Source: Tuberibacillus calidus DSM 17572
Lineage (GTDB): Bacteria; Bacillota; Bacilli; Bacillales; Sporolactobacillaceae
Direction of reading: 5' to 3'
DNA: 64,000 bases
Assembly: GCF_000430685.1 (NCBI RefSeq)
Contig: NZ_AUMM01000009.1
Location: 35,452 to 99,451, forward strand
The notes below the pieces were generated by a model. That model had not been told where the DNA came from. It did not search any database and was given only the letters and a program-made list of their open reading frames with translations. Both the position numbers and the translations under genes were made by a program. This document shows, piece after piece, positions 24,636 through 32,200 of this stretch. Numbering within the stretch: position 1 is the stretch's first letter; the number at the start of each line of letters is the position of its first letter.

Positions 24636-25742
24636 TCATCCTTGAATGGCGTTTGCCGATAAAAGCTGGTCAACCGCAATGGAACATCCCCGCGCCTCGC
24701 TACCTTTGATGCGCCCCAATAATTTGAATCCATTTTCCTTTTCGATGCCTAGGTCTTCGGTTAAAACAGCAAGACAACTGTTCCAATTGGCCAAATCGTA
24801 ATGGGCGAGCACGCCGATTTCACCCGGTTGAACCGGCGTTAGCGTATTCGGATCTAAGACAACAGTTCTCACCCATGCTGGTCCTTTTTTATCAAAAATC
24901 ACCGGTCCATCTGAAAATTTAGTGCGAATCGTTTGATCATACATTTGTGAGGATAATTCCGTCATGCCGTACATATTGATGCACATCTCTCTTTTAACAC
25001 CAAAGATCTCCTCAAATTGTTGATAGAGGGCTTCCATCTCCACTTCTCTAGATTGCCCTTTAAAACCGCCGGTATCGAAAATCCGGCTCCCTTTCGGCAA
25101 GGAGAAGCGATCGTCTTTTTCCTGAAGCGCATCCAATAAATGCACATAACTGAAGGTGGCTCCCATAAGTAAAACCGGATCACCCGTTTCTTCGGATTGT
25201 CGTAAAGCATTCACAACCCCGTCCACATCAAGGCCGTTCTCAGTAAAAAAAGTCCGGCTGCGTGCCGTGCCAAAATGCGTGACCGCGTTCGTCAAATAGC
25301 GCGCAAGTGAAGAAAAGCGATTTTGATCCTCTGTAGGCGATATGACGAGTGTAGTGATGCGCTCGCGGTCCGGCAGAACAAAGTCTTTAAAAGGGCCTTT
25401 CATGGATCGATCCCATACCTTTAAAGTCGGATGATAATGGCGCCCGCGCTTTTCCGGATTGGTCGTGCCGCTTGTCATAAATACGGCTTCGCAATCTTCT
25501 ATCGGTTCACACGAAAGCGTCAAAGCTTTAAAGCCTTGTATCGAAATCGGCGGTATGTCCCGCCAATCGCTGACAGTCAGCGGTGTCTTTTGTTGCGCCT
25601 GACAAAATTTTTTATAAGGTAGATTATATTGAAATTGGTAGCGAAACAGCTCAAGGGCAAGCGTCTGAAAATCTTCGTCGCCGAGAGTGTCTGTGAGATG
25701 CGCCATAATTTTTTGGATGATGATTTCCGAATCCTTTTTCAC
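24636..25742 (-). CDS. luxE: Acyl-protein synthetase, LuxE family
   Basis: 368 residues. An adenylating fold with FMTSGTTNPEKRGRH near residue 90, FDTGGFKGQSRE and MYGMTELSSQMYD. The C-terminal GSEARGCSIAVDQLL holds the Cys that accepts the acyl group in luminous-bacteria LuxE. It activates fatty acid with ATP and passes it to LuxC. GTG at 25742 overlaps the TGA of the upstream permease (GTGA), so the pair is translationally coupled. The partner LuxC follows directly. Confidence 0.9.
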   Translation of the reverse strand: MKKDSEIIIQKIMAHLTDTLGDEDFQTLALELFRYQFQYNLPYKKFCQAQQKTPLTVSDWRDIPPISIQGFKALTLSCEPIEDCEAVFMTSGTTNPEKRGRHYHPTLKVWDRSMKGPFKDFVLPDRERITTLVISPTEDQNRFSSLARYLTNAVTHFGTARSRTFFTENGLDVDGVVNALRQSEETGDPVLLMGATFSYVHLLDALQEKDDRFSLPKGSRIFDTGGFKGQSREVEMEALYQQFEEIFGVKREMCINMYGMTELSSQMYDQTIRTKFSDGPVIFDKKGPAWVRTVVLDPNTLTPVQPGEIGVLAHYDLANWNSCLAVLTEDLGIEKENGFKLLGRIKGSEARGCSIAVDQLLSANAIQG

Positions 25743-27061
25743 GCGATATCCTTCCTTCCAAACCAACCGGGCAGGGCAATCAAGATGACATGGAGGACGA
25801 TGGCGGTCAATGTACCGACCAAAACGCTATTCGATAAAAAGGTGCCGAGAATGCCTTTATATCCCGAGAAGGCACTCGGTAAGGCAATCGCCATCACCAA
25901 TGAAAGGCCGCTAATCATTAAATTGGCATCCGTCATTTTCATCTTGCTGAGTATCGAAATACCGGTAAAAATGAGTGAGGCACTAGCAGGCAAAAACAGG
26001 CCGCCGACGACCGCATCTGGCGTCAAGGCGAGTATGGCACCCGCTTTCGGTACAAAACCGAGAATGAGAAAAATGATGCCAGCAATGATGACCGGAAACC
26101 TGGATGCCACACCAGTTAAGCGAAGCAAGCCGACATTTTGCCCATAAGCAGTTGTCGGAAAACCGCCGATCACGCTAGAAACCATCGATCCGACCGCTTC
26201 TCCCGCAAAACCGTTGCGAATCCGCTTGTCACTTAAATCCGCACCTGTCATCTCAGCTCCCGCCTGATACACACCCATTGCTTCGATGATGGCGACAATG
26301 TACGCCACAAAGAACATCACGAATGTATCAAAATGAAATTGCAACACACCGTAAGGGAAAAAATGGGGGAGGCCGAACCACGATTTTTCGGCGATTTTAC
26401 TGAAATCTGTTTGTCCCAAAATCACCGCGAGTACATCCCCGACGATTAAAGCAATGAGAAAAGCAAAAGAACGCCATTTCCCTTTACCTAAGGTCGATAA
26501 TAAAATGACGATAAGTGCTGTCGGGATTGACATCATGAGCGTGGTTGGCGAAGCAAAACCGGGCATCCCTGGAGATCCACCTAAAAATTCATAAAATGTA
26601 AAGCCTGACAAAGCGACCCCGACGATCAGAATCACTGTTCCCGATATCGCTGGTGTAAATAATGATTTCAGCCGGGATATGACGCCTGTTACGGATAAAA
26701 GGAAGATGATGATGGCGCTGAATAAAATACCTCCGCCCGCCTGCGCCAATCCGTTGGCTTTTCCAACTGTGATCATTAAGGAATCAAAAGCGGCCGACGG
26801 TCCCTGAACAATGGGCAGCCGCACCAACTTCGTCGCTTGAATGAGCGTCACAAGCCCAGCGGCAATAAAAATGGCGTTGACGATATTAGCCGAAAGCGAG
26901 AGCGGTAAACCGATCATGGCACCGACAAAAATCGGGTCGAGCCACACATTGGATACAAATACATGTTGAAGCCCATATAAAAAGTTTTGGACGGGCGGGA
27001 CTTTTTCATCAATTCCGATGAAAATCTCCTCTCTTTTTACGGTTGTTTTGACTTGTTCCAT
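25739..27061 (-). CDS. NCS2 (NAT) family nucleobase/xanthine-type permease
   Basis: 440 residues with about 12 to 14 membrane segments. QHVFVSNVWLDPIFVGAMIG near the start and the NAT signature QNVGLLRLTGVASR near residue 310 place it in the xanthine/uracil permease family; AIIEAMGVYQAGAEMTG carries the conserved acidic residue. ATG at 27061 lies after AAGGAGGATCAC. It is coupled by GTGA overlap to luxE. Its leader holds a TPP-riboswitch-like structure, so a thiamine-precursor pyrimidine is one candidate substrate besides purines or uracil (inference). Confidence 0.85.
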   Translation of the reverse strand: MEQVKTTVKREEIFIGIDEKVPPVQNFLYGLQHVFVSNVWLDPIFVGAMIGLPLSLSANIVNAIFIAAGLVTLIQATKLVRLPIVQGPSAAFDSLMITVGKANGLAQAGGGILFSAIIIFLLSVTGVISRLKSLFTPAISGTVILIVGVALSGFTFYEFLGGSPGMPGFASPTTLMMSIPTALIVILLSTLGKGKWRSFAFLIALIVGDVLAVILGQTDFSKIAEKSWFGLPHFFPYGVLQFHFDTFVMFFVAYIVAIIEAMGVYQAGAEMTGADLSDKRIRNGFAGEAVGSMVSSVIGGFPTTAYGQNVGLLRLTGVASRFPVIIAGIIFLILGFVPKAGAILALTPDAVVGGLFLPASASLIFTGISILSKMKMTDANLMISGLSLVMAIALPSAFSGYKGILGTFLSNSVLVGTLTAIVLHVILIALPGWFGRKDIA

Positions 27062-27243
27062 GTGATCCTCCTTCATGCAAGCGCCTTTCATTGTATCGAT
27101 AGGTCACTGAAAGCCCACAGTAGCGACCTTTATCACTCAAGGGAAAACATCCCGATGAGTTCTCATAAAAATTGCTCATTCGTCATGAGCAGGGAAAAAT
27201 CACAAGAATACCTTCTTCTTTTAAAGAGGATATTGGCGACCTT

Positions 27244-27316
27244 TTCCCTCCACTGGCAGGATCCGGGTGATGTGATGGGTCGCAAGCGACAGCCACCCTC
27301 ACTGCCCGGTTCCCTA
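27244..27316 (-). promoter_or_regulatory. Degenerate TPP-riboswitch-like leader of the permease-lux operon
   Basis: On the minus strand: GGGCAGTGAGGGTGGCTG, a GTCGC-TT-GCGAC hairpin, ACCCATCAC, then CCGGATCCTGCCAGTGGAGG. These line up in order with TPP aptamer blocks (GGCTGAGA, ACCC, CTGGATAATGCCAGCGTAGGGA), but CTGAGA and CAGCG are changed and a P1 partner is not obvious. A GCTCAT-GACGA-ATGAGC hairpin followed by AATTTTTAT lies between it and the permease. It is either a variant, a decayed copy or another structured RNA. Confidence 0.4.
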
Positions 27317-27321
27317 ATGTT

Positions 27322-27978
27322 TCAAGTTCGATTTTTCGCATTTTCAACCGCTACTCTTAAGTTCTTTGCCGCTTTGACGGCCGACTCCGCATGACTAATG
27401 GCCGAAATGACAGAAACGCCGTCGGCACCGGCGCGGATCACCTCACCAGCGTACGCGCTGTTAATGCCCCCTATTCCGACAATCGGAATATCGAGCCCCA
27501 AACGCCTGATCTCACGTATGAGCGAGGTGCCCTGGGGTTTTTTGGCATCATCCTTCGTGGATGTCGGGTAGACCGGGCCACACCCCAAATAATCAGCCCC
27601 GTTGGCGATGGCTTCCCGGCATTCATCGATTGTGTAAGCGGAAACGCCGAGCCATTTATGTTTTCCGATGCGTTCCCGAACGATTCTCGCGTTGTCATCC
27701 TCTTGCCCGACATGAACACCGTCAGCATCGAGCTCGATCGCCAAATCGACATCGTCATTAACGATGAAAGGAATGTGGTGCGCTTTGCAAATTGCTTGCA
27801 AGTCTAAAGCAAGGCGATATTTTTCCGCACCGACAAGCGCTCCCTTTCCTTTTTCACGAAATTGAAAAACGGTAATGCCCCCCTTTATGGCCTCCTCCAA
27901 CACGTCCCGAGGGTCGCGTTCGGTATTGACGCTTCCCATAATAAAGTAGACTTTAAGATGTTGACGAATGTGATCCAT
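27322..27978 (-). CDS. thiE: Thiamine-phosphate synthase
   Basis: 218 residues, a TIM barrel joining HMP-PP and thiazole phosphate. Motifs: FQFREKGKG near residue 37, [23 protein letters not shown] near 70-93, [20 protein letters not shown] and [13 protein letters not shown] at 27978 is 6 bases from GGGGGA; an earlier ATG at 27984 touches that site. It overlaps thiD by 26 bases and ends the thiMDE operon under TPP riboswitch control. Confidence 0.95.
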   Translation of the reverse strand: MDHIRQHLKVYFIMGSVNTERDPRDVLEEAIKGGITVFQFREKGKGALVGAEKYRLALDLQAICKAHHIPFIVNDDVDLAIELDADGVHVGQEDDNARIVRERIGKHKWLGVSAYTIDECREAIANGADYLGCGPVYPTSTKDDAKKPQGTSLIREIRRLGLDIPIVGIGGINSAYAGEVIRAGADGVSVISAISHAESAVKAAKNLRVAVENAKNRT

Positions 27979-28783
27979 GTGCATCCCCCATTCGTTTTTT
28001 TTTATAGGCCCAGTGGTTTGTTGGACCGTGACCGCTTCCAATTCCAAGATCTTCTTCAATGGCGGCATGAATAAAAGTTTCTGCCGTTTGAAAGGCTTCT
28101 AGGATGGTATAACCCTTCGCTAGTTCTGCAGTCAGCGCCGCCGAAAAAGTGCAACCCGTCCCATGCGTGTTAGGTGTATGTATCCTTTTGGACACATATG
28201 GATGAAAGGTATCACCATCATATAAAAGATCGATGATGTCATCGGATTCACTGTGGCCGCCTTTTATGATGACGTAGTCCGGACCTAAGGCATGGATCCT
28301 TTTTGCCGCTTCTTTCCGGTCATCGAAAGTATGAATGTTCATATCCGCCAAAACTTTAGCCTCCGGCAAATTCGGTGTCACGACCGCAGCCAATGGTAAA
28401 AGCGCCTCTTTCAGTGCGCCGACGGCATCTTCCTTAAGAAGCGGTGCGCCGCCTTTTGCGATCATAACTGGATCGACGACGAGTTGTTTCCAATCATATT
28501 TCTTGATTTGTTCCGCACATGCGCGAATAATGTCCGCACTGAACAACATGCCGGTTTTAACTGCATCCGGCGTGAGATCTTCGCCAATCGAACGGAGCTG
28601 CTCATTGACACCGTCGACCGAAACGGGATAGACACCTTGGACGCCCCGCGTGTTTTGCGCCGTCACCGCGGTAATCACCGACATCCCGTAAACCTCAAGT
28701 TCTTGAAAGGTTTTTAAATCCGCTTGAATGCCCGCACCGCCACCGCTATCGGATCCAGCAATCGTCAACGCTTTAACCGTCAT
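27953..28783 (-). CDS. thiD: Hydroxymethylpyrimidine/phosphomethylpyrimidine kinase
   Basis: 276 residues of the ribokinase-like ThiD family: [20 protein letters not shown] at residues 7-26, [13 protein letters not shown] near 105 and [20 protein letters not shown] near 205 with the catalytic Asp/Cys region. It phosphorylates HMP twice to HMP-PP. ATG at 28783 follows GGAGG and lies 19 bases past the thiM stop. Middle gene of thiMDE. Confidence 0.95.
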   Translation of the reverse strand: MTVKALTIAGSDSGGGAGIQADLKTFQELEVYGMSVITAVTAQNTRGVQGVYPVSVDGVNEQLRSIGEDLTPDAVKTGMLFSADIIRACAEQIKKYDWKQLVVDPVMIAKGGAPLLKEDAVGALKEALLPLAAVVTPNLPEAKVLADMNIHTFDDRKEAAKRIHALGPDYVIIKGGHSESDDIIDLLYDGDTFHPYVSKRIHTPNTHGTGCTFSAALTAELAKGYTILEAFQTAETFIHAAIEEDLGIGSGHGPTNHWAYKKKRMGDAHGSHSSTS

Positions 28784-28802
28784 CTTCGCTACCTCCATCA
28801 TC

Positions 28803-29612
28803 TTACCGTTTTTCGATCTTTCCGAGCCGCATCACATCATGCGCGGACACTTTGGAAAGTTGATTTAGAAATTCGATTTGAAAGCTACCCGGCCCCTTTT
28901 CACCCGCACGCTCAAAGGCGACTTCACCAGCCACACCATATGCGGTTATAGCTGCTACGGCCGCTTTGACGGGATCTTTCTCGACTGCGGTAAAAGCTGC
29001 AACAACGGACGACAATAAGCATCCAGTCCCCGTGACTTTCGTTAACATGGGATGTCCGTTTAGAATTTCATAAGTATGGACGCCATCGGTAACGAGATCG
29101 GTCGCACCGGTCATGGCGATCACCGTATCGAGAGTTTTCGCCGCTTTTTCGGCAAGGTGGAGCCGGTCCTGTTTACCGGTATCCCCTGCGCCGTCGACCC
29201 CTTTGATCAACCACTGTTCTCCGATGATATTGGCGATTTCAGCGGCATTTCCCCGAATCACGGTCAGTTTGATCTCTTTGGCGATCATTTGGGCGGTTTC
29301 GGTTCGATATGGCGTTGCCCCGGCACCGACCGGATCGAAAATCACCGGAACACCGTGCGCATTTGCCGCCTTTCCGGCAAGAAGCATCGCCTCAACGACA
29401 GGTTCATCAAGTGTCCCGATGTTTAAAACGAGCGCTCCTGCAATTTTTGCCATATCCGCAACTTCTTTTTTCGAATAAGCCATCACTGGCGAGGCGCCGA
29501 TGGCATACAAACCGTTTGCCGTAAAATTCGTCACGACGACATTGGTGATATTGTGCACGAGCGGACTTGATTCTCTGACTCTCGCCAACAGTCTTCCTGC
29601 TTCTTCTAGCAT
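28803..29612 (-). CDS. thiM: Hydroxyethylthiazole kinase
   Basis: 269 residues. [20 protein letters not shown] at residues 16-35, [13 protein letters not shown] near 95, GNAAEIANI and the catalytic [13 protein letters not shown] near 195-207 are diagnostic. It phosphorylates hydroxyethylthiazole for ThiE. ATG at 29612 lies 8 bases from GGAGGA, with GTG just upstream as an alternative. First gene after the riboswitch. With ThiW elsewhere, it points to thiazole salvage. Confidence 0.95.
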   Translation of the reverse strand: MLEEAGRLLARVRESSPLVHNITNVVVTNFTANGLYAIGASPVMAYSKKEVADMAKIAGALVLNIGTLDEPVVEAMLLAGKAANAHGVPVIFDPVGAGATPYRTETAQMIAKEIKLTVIRGNAAEIANIIGEQWLIKGVDGAGDTGKQDRLHLAEKAAKTLDTVIAMTGATDLVTDGVHTYEILNGHPMLTKVTGTGCLLSSVVAAFTAVEKDPVKAAVAAITAYGVAGEVAFERAGEKGPGSFQIEFLNQLSKVSAHDVMRLGKIEKR

Positions 29613-29711
29613 CACGCATTTCCTCCTTTAAAGTAATAGGTTTTCTTTCGCATTAGCGGAGATTATCATTTTTCTCCTTACGCGCATTGAGGTTCGCCAC
29701 CGTAGTTATTT

Positions 29712-29742
29712 CAAAAAAAAACACTTTGCGCAGGGCAAAGTG
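29712..29742 (-). terminator. Riboswitch-controlled terminator upstream of thiMDE
   Basis: Minus strand: CACTTTGC and GCAAAGTG form an 8-bp stem with the loop CCTGC, followed by nine T. Confidence 0.85.
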
Positions 29743-29761
29743 GCAGAATTTTCCTATATAC

Positions 29762-29845
29762 TCCCTACGCTGGCATTACCCAACAGGTTCAAGCGGTCTA
29801 TAACGGATTAGTTATACTCTCAGCCTGCTTCCGCAAGCTCCCGCA
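29762..29845 (-). promoter_or_regulatory. TPP riboswitch controlling thiMDE
   Basis: Minus strand: CGGGAGCTTGCGGAAGCAGG, CTGAGAGTATAAC, GAACCTGTTGGGTAATGCCA and GCGTAGGGAG, which are canonical TPP aptamer blocks. The downstream terminator completes the switch. Confidence 0.93.
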
Positions 29846-29941
29846 TCATTCAATTGTAATTTTATTGTACCGATTCTCAGTGACGAATGCGAGCATAACG
29901 TCTTTTTATTTCAAACCAGAGCAAAATTTCCATATTTCCCC

Positions 29942-30157
29942 TCATTTTATCTTCCATAATTCAATCACCCATAGGTAGGCGAATTTGACAAAAGCGATCA
30001 AACCGATGAGTTGAATCAATCCCCCGATGAATCTAACCAAGTAAACGATAAAATGTCCTTTGAAATGGATAAAGAGTAGTGTATGAAAATACCTTGGGAC
30101 GATTAAAAAAATGACACTCACTATGATGCCAAGTGATATTTTGATATAGCGTTCCAA
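29942..30157 (-). CDS. Small two-helix membrane protein, unknown
   Basis: About 71 residues with two to three hydrophobic stretches (IKISLGIIVSVIFLIV and FIGGLIQLIGLIAFVKFAYL). TTG at 30157 lies 8 bases after GGGGG; an earlier TTG at 30178 lies upstream of that site and is unlikely. No family recognised. It stands alone between the thi operon and a repeat tract. Confidence 0.55.
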   Translation of the reverse strand: MERYIKISLGIIVSVIFLIVPRYFHTLLFIHFKGHFIVYLVRFIGGLIQLIGLIAFVKFAYLWVIELWKIK

Positions 30158-30240
30158 AATACTTTCCCCCTTTTTCAATAAGAAATTCGGGATGGACGAC
30201 TAAAATTCCTTTTAAAAAAAGCCAAAGGAAAACCCGACAT

Positions 30241-30360
30241 ACTTTACCGCCGGGTTTCGGGATTTTACCGTCATTTTTTTCAGTTTTACCGCCAGATTTT
30301 AGGATTTAACCGTCACCTTTTTGGAGTTTACCGTCCACTTTTTAAAATTTATCGACAGAT
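30241..30360. repeat. Six direct repeats with exact 21-bp period
   Basis: TTTACCG or its variants (TTAACCG, TTTATCG) recur with the A-C-C-G block at 30245, 30266, 30287, 30308, 30329 and 30350, exactly 21 bases apart, with T-rich spacers (for example TCATTTTTTTCAG). Two helical turns per unit places every motif on one face of the helix. The 158 bases before splB's terminator also hold AACAGCC/GGCTACTGG-like short repeats. No ORF between 30158 and 30556. Confidence 0.8.
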
Positions 30361-30465
30361 AGGTACAATTCTGACAACTCCACCTACATTCCTACAAACG
30401 ATTTACCCCACTTACTAAGCAAAAAGTTAAAGAAACATAGCCTAAAGAATGCAATTTCTCCAAAT

Positions 30466-30497
30466 GAAAAAGAACAGCCAGTAGCCGTTCTTTTTAG
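30466..30497. terminator. Terminator downstream of splB
   Basis: AAAAGAACAGCC and GCCGTTCTTTTT pair around AGTA (imperfect at the tip), with A and T runs on both sides; it can serve the minus-strand spl operon. Confidence 0.65.
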
Positions 30498-30556
30498 TGT
30501 GAGCATTCCATTATTCCTTCAGTAGGAAACAGAGAGAAACATTCACGAGAGTTCTT

Positions 30557-31585
30557 TTAAGTAAAATATTCAAGTTTGGCTTCAGGAAAAAACCGCTTTA
30601 AATAGCCGCTTAGCGTTTCTCTAATCTCAACCTGTTCTTCATCCTTGTAAACGTATTTGCCAATGCCATAGCGGCCCCATTTCCATTTCCGTTTTTCTTC
30701 GTCCAGTTCAAGTTTAGTCATCGGATAATTTTGCAAAATCACCTTTTTGGCTGGTTTCGTAAAACGATGCTGAATAAATTCAAAGGTTAAATCTTTTTTG
30801 GCGTAATCAGGGAGCTCAGCTTCGAGTTTCTCAAACATTTCCCGGTAGCCATTCTTCCAACCTTCATGCAAGTAAATCGGCGCCACGATAAATCCGAGCG
30901 GGTAGCCTGCCTCGGCAACTTTGCGTGCCGCTTCGATCCGTTCATTGAGGCGCGACGTCCCCGGTTCAAAAAATTTTATGACATAATCGGCATTCACACT
31001 AAAACGAAAACGGGTGCGACCGTTATGTTTGGCGTCAAGGAGATGATCGACATGGGCAAATTTGGTCACAAACCGCAGTTGACCGAGGTTGGAAGCCCCG
31101 ATATATTCAATCGTCCTTTTTAATGTATGGGTCAAATGATCGATACCGACAATATCGGACGTACAAGAAGCCTCAAATCGAGTGGGCTCCGGGGCGCGCT
31201 CCTTCATATATTTTTCAGCCGCATCGAAAATTTCATCAACGTTTACATAAGTGCGAATGTACGGCTTACTTCCCATTGTCGTTTGTAAATAACAGTAATG
31301 ACAAAGCCCCATGCAGCCTGTCGCCAGTGGTATGGCATATTCCGCCGATGGTTTGGATGTATCAAAATGAAGCGTTTTCCTCACGCCGACAACAAGTGTG
31401 GATTTGGCTAACCGATAGCGTTGGAAGTGATTTTCACCCGGAAAATTTCGTATCTGGTTGTGGGAGGTCGTCTCTCTGATTTCAATGCCCATATCCGTAA
31501 ACTTTTTCTTCAGCTTTCGCCCAAGCGGATACTCCAACGCCCTTGGCTCAATATAGACGAGTTCGGGTACAAAAGGTTTAACCAT
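30557..31585 (-). CDS. splB: Spore photoproduct lyase
   Basis: 342 residues, the same length as Bacillus SplB. A radical SAM enzyme with CMGLCHYC near residue 90 and the conserved proton-donor Cys in FEASCTSDIVG near 140. It repairs the spore photoproduct thymine dimer during germination. By homology the start is ATG at 31585 (VKPFVPELVYIEPRALEYP); an in-frame ATG at 31600 is nearer to a GAGGGG site. Both lie inside the end of splA, so translation is coupled. Confidence 0.96.
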   Translation of the reverse strand: MVKPFVPELVYIEPRALEYPLGRKLKKKFTDMGIEIRETTSHNQIRNFPGENHFQRYRLAKSTLVVGVRKTLHFDTSKPSAEYAIPLATGCMGLCHYCYLQTTMGSKPYIRTYVNVDEIFDAAEKYMKERAPEPTRFEASCTSDIVGIDHLTHTLKRTIEYIGASNLGQLRFVTKFAHVDHLLDAKHNGRTRFRFSVNADYVIKFFEPGTSRLNERIEAARKVAEAGYPLGFIVAPIYLHEGWKNGYREMFEKLEAELPDYAKKDLTFEFIQHRFTKPAKKVILQNYPMTKLELDEEKRKWKWGRYGIGKYVYKDEEQVEIRETLSGYLKRFFPEAKLEYFT

Positions 31586-31829
31586 AAAACGCGCCGTCAT
31601 CCCCTCTGCCGTAAATCTCTTCGCAGGCCGCTCTCGCCTCTTCTTCCGTCTGAAAGACAGCGGTTTCTTCGTTCAAAGGATAAAATGTTTCATATACAAA
31701 AAGACAGAGCTCCCCGGGTTGTTCTGGATGTTCGACAACCGCTGCGGGTTGAATCATGGCGACATCTTGGGTATGGGGATTGCGAAACATGACGTAAACG
31801 ATGTCCCCTGGTTGGTATGAAGCTTTCAT
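31578..31829 (-). CDS. splA: SplA, regulator of spore photoproduct lyase
   Basis: 83 residues. YQPGDIVYVMFRNPHTQDVA and LCLFVYETFYPLNEETAVF match Bacillus SplA, a small TRAP-like negative regulator of splB. ATG at 31829 follows AAAAAGGTGAAGG. It overlaps splB and sits behind a sigma-G-like promoter. Confidence 0.9.
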   Translation of the reverse strand: MKASYQPGDIVYVMFRNPHTQDVAMIQPAAVVEHPEQPGELCLFVYETFYPLNEETAVFQTEEEARAACEEIYGRGDDGAFYG

Positions 31830-31859
31830 GCCTTCACCTTTTTCTAACCGTTTTGATGA

Positions 31860-31889
31860 CAGTATGTCTCAAATAGCCGGAAAATATCA
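31860..31889 (-). promoter_or_regulatory. Sigma-G-like promoter of splAB
   Basis: Minus strand TGATAT (31884-31889), 17 bases, CATACTG (31860-31866); consensus is TGAATA-N17/18-CATACTA. Forespore expression is expected for splAB. Confidence 0.6.
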
Positions 31890-32169
31890 GACTTGTACGG
31901 TTTTTCTTGACACCCCACTGCGAACCTTGTGGTCAATAAGCTAACCGTACCTAATATCCCTTAATATCTGGCTGATCGGCGTTGTTACGGACACCATCGA
32001 ACCGAAAGCGATTGAACCTTTCTATAAAAGCCATTTTGATATCCCCATCTTCTAAAAAGGCCGATTGAACTCGAGTGAACAACCATGCCTATGTCTGTAC
32101 AACGTGAACATTCATACCTATTCTAGAACTTGTTTAGACAAATTTTTACAACTTTTAAATCAAAAGAAA
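31890..32169. other. Intergenic region with a possible gene remnant
   Basis: On the plus strand, 31945-32056 reads in one frame ...LNIWLIGVVTDTIEPKAI and then EPFYKSHFDIPIF before a stop, with no start codon or ribosome-binding site. It looks like the decayed 3' end of a gene. Nothing else is seen. Confidence 0.35.
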
Positions 32170-32191
32170 AAACGCTGTCTCCACAGCGTTT
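32162..32191 (-). terminator. Terminator of the acyl-CoA ligase gene
   Basis: Minus strand AAACGCTGT-GGAG-ACAGCGTTT, perfect, followed by TTTCTTTT. Confidence 0.85.
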
Positions 32192-32200
32192 ATCGGTGCA

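Noticed and set aside
22394..25742. Bioluminescence operon
   Set aside because: luxE and luxC families are present but no luxA, luxB or luxD gene is found in the window.
27100..27320. Purine or FMN riboswitch in front of the NCS2 permease
   Set aside because: Conserved purine-aptamer loops and RFN blocks are absent; the best resemblance is to a degenerate TPP element.
30241..30360. CRISPR array
   Set aside because: Repeats are 21 bp head to tail without unique spacers, and no cas genes are nearby.
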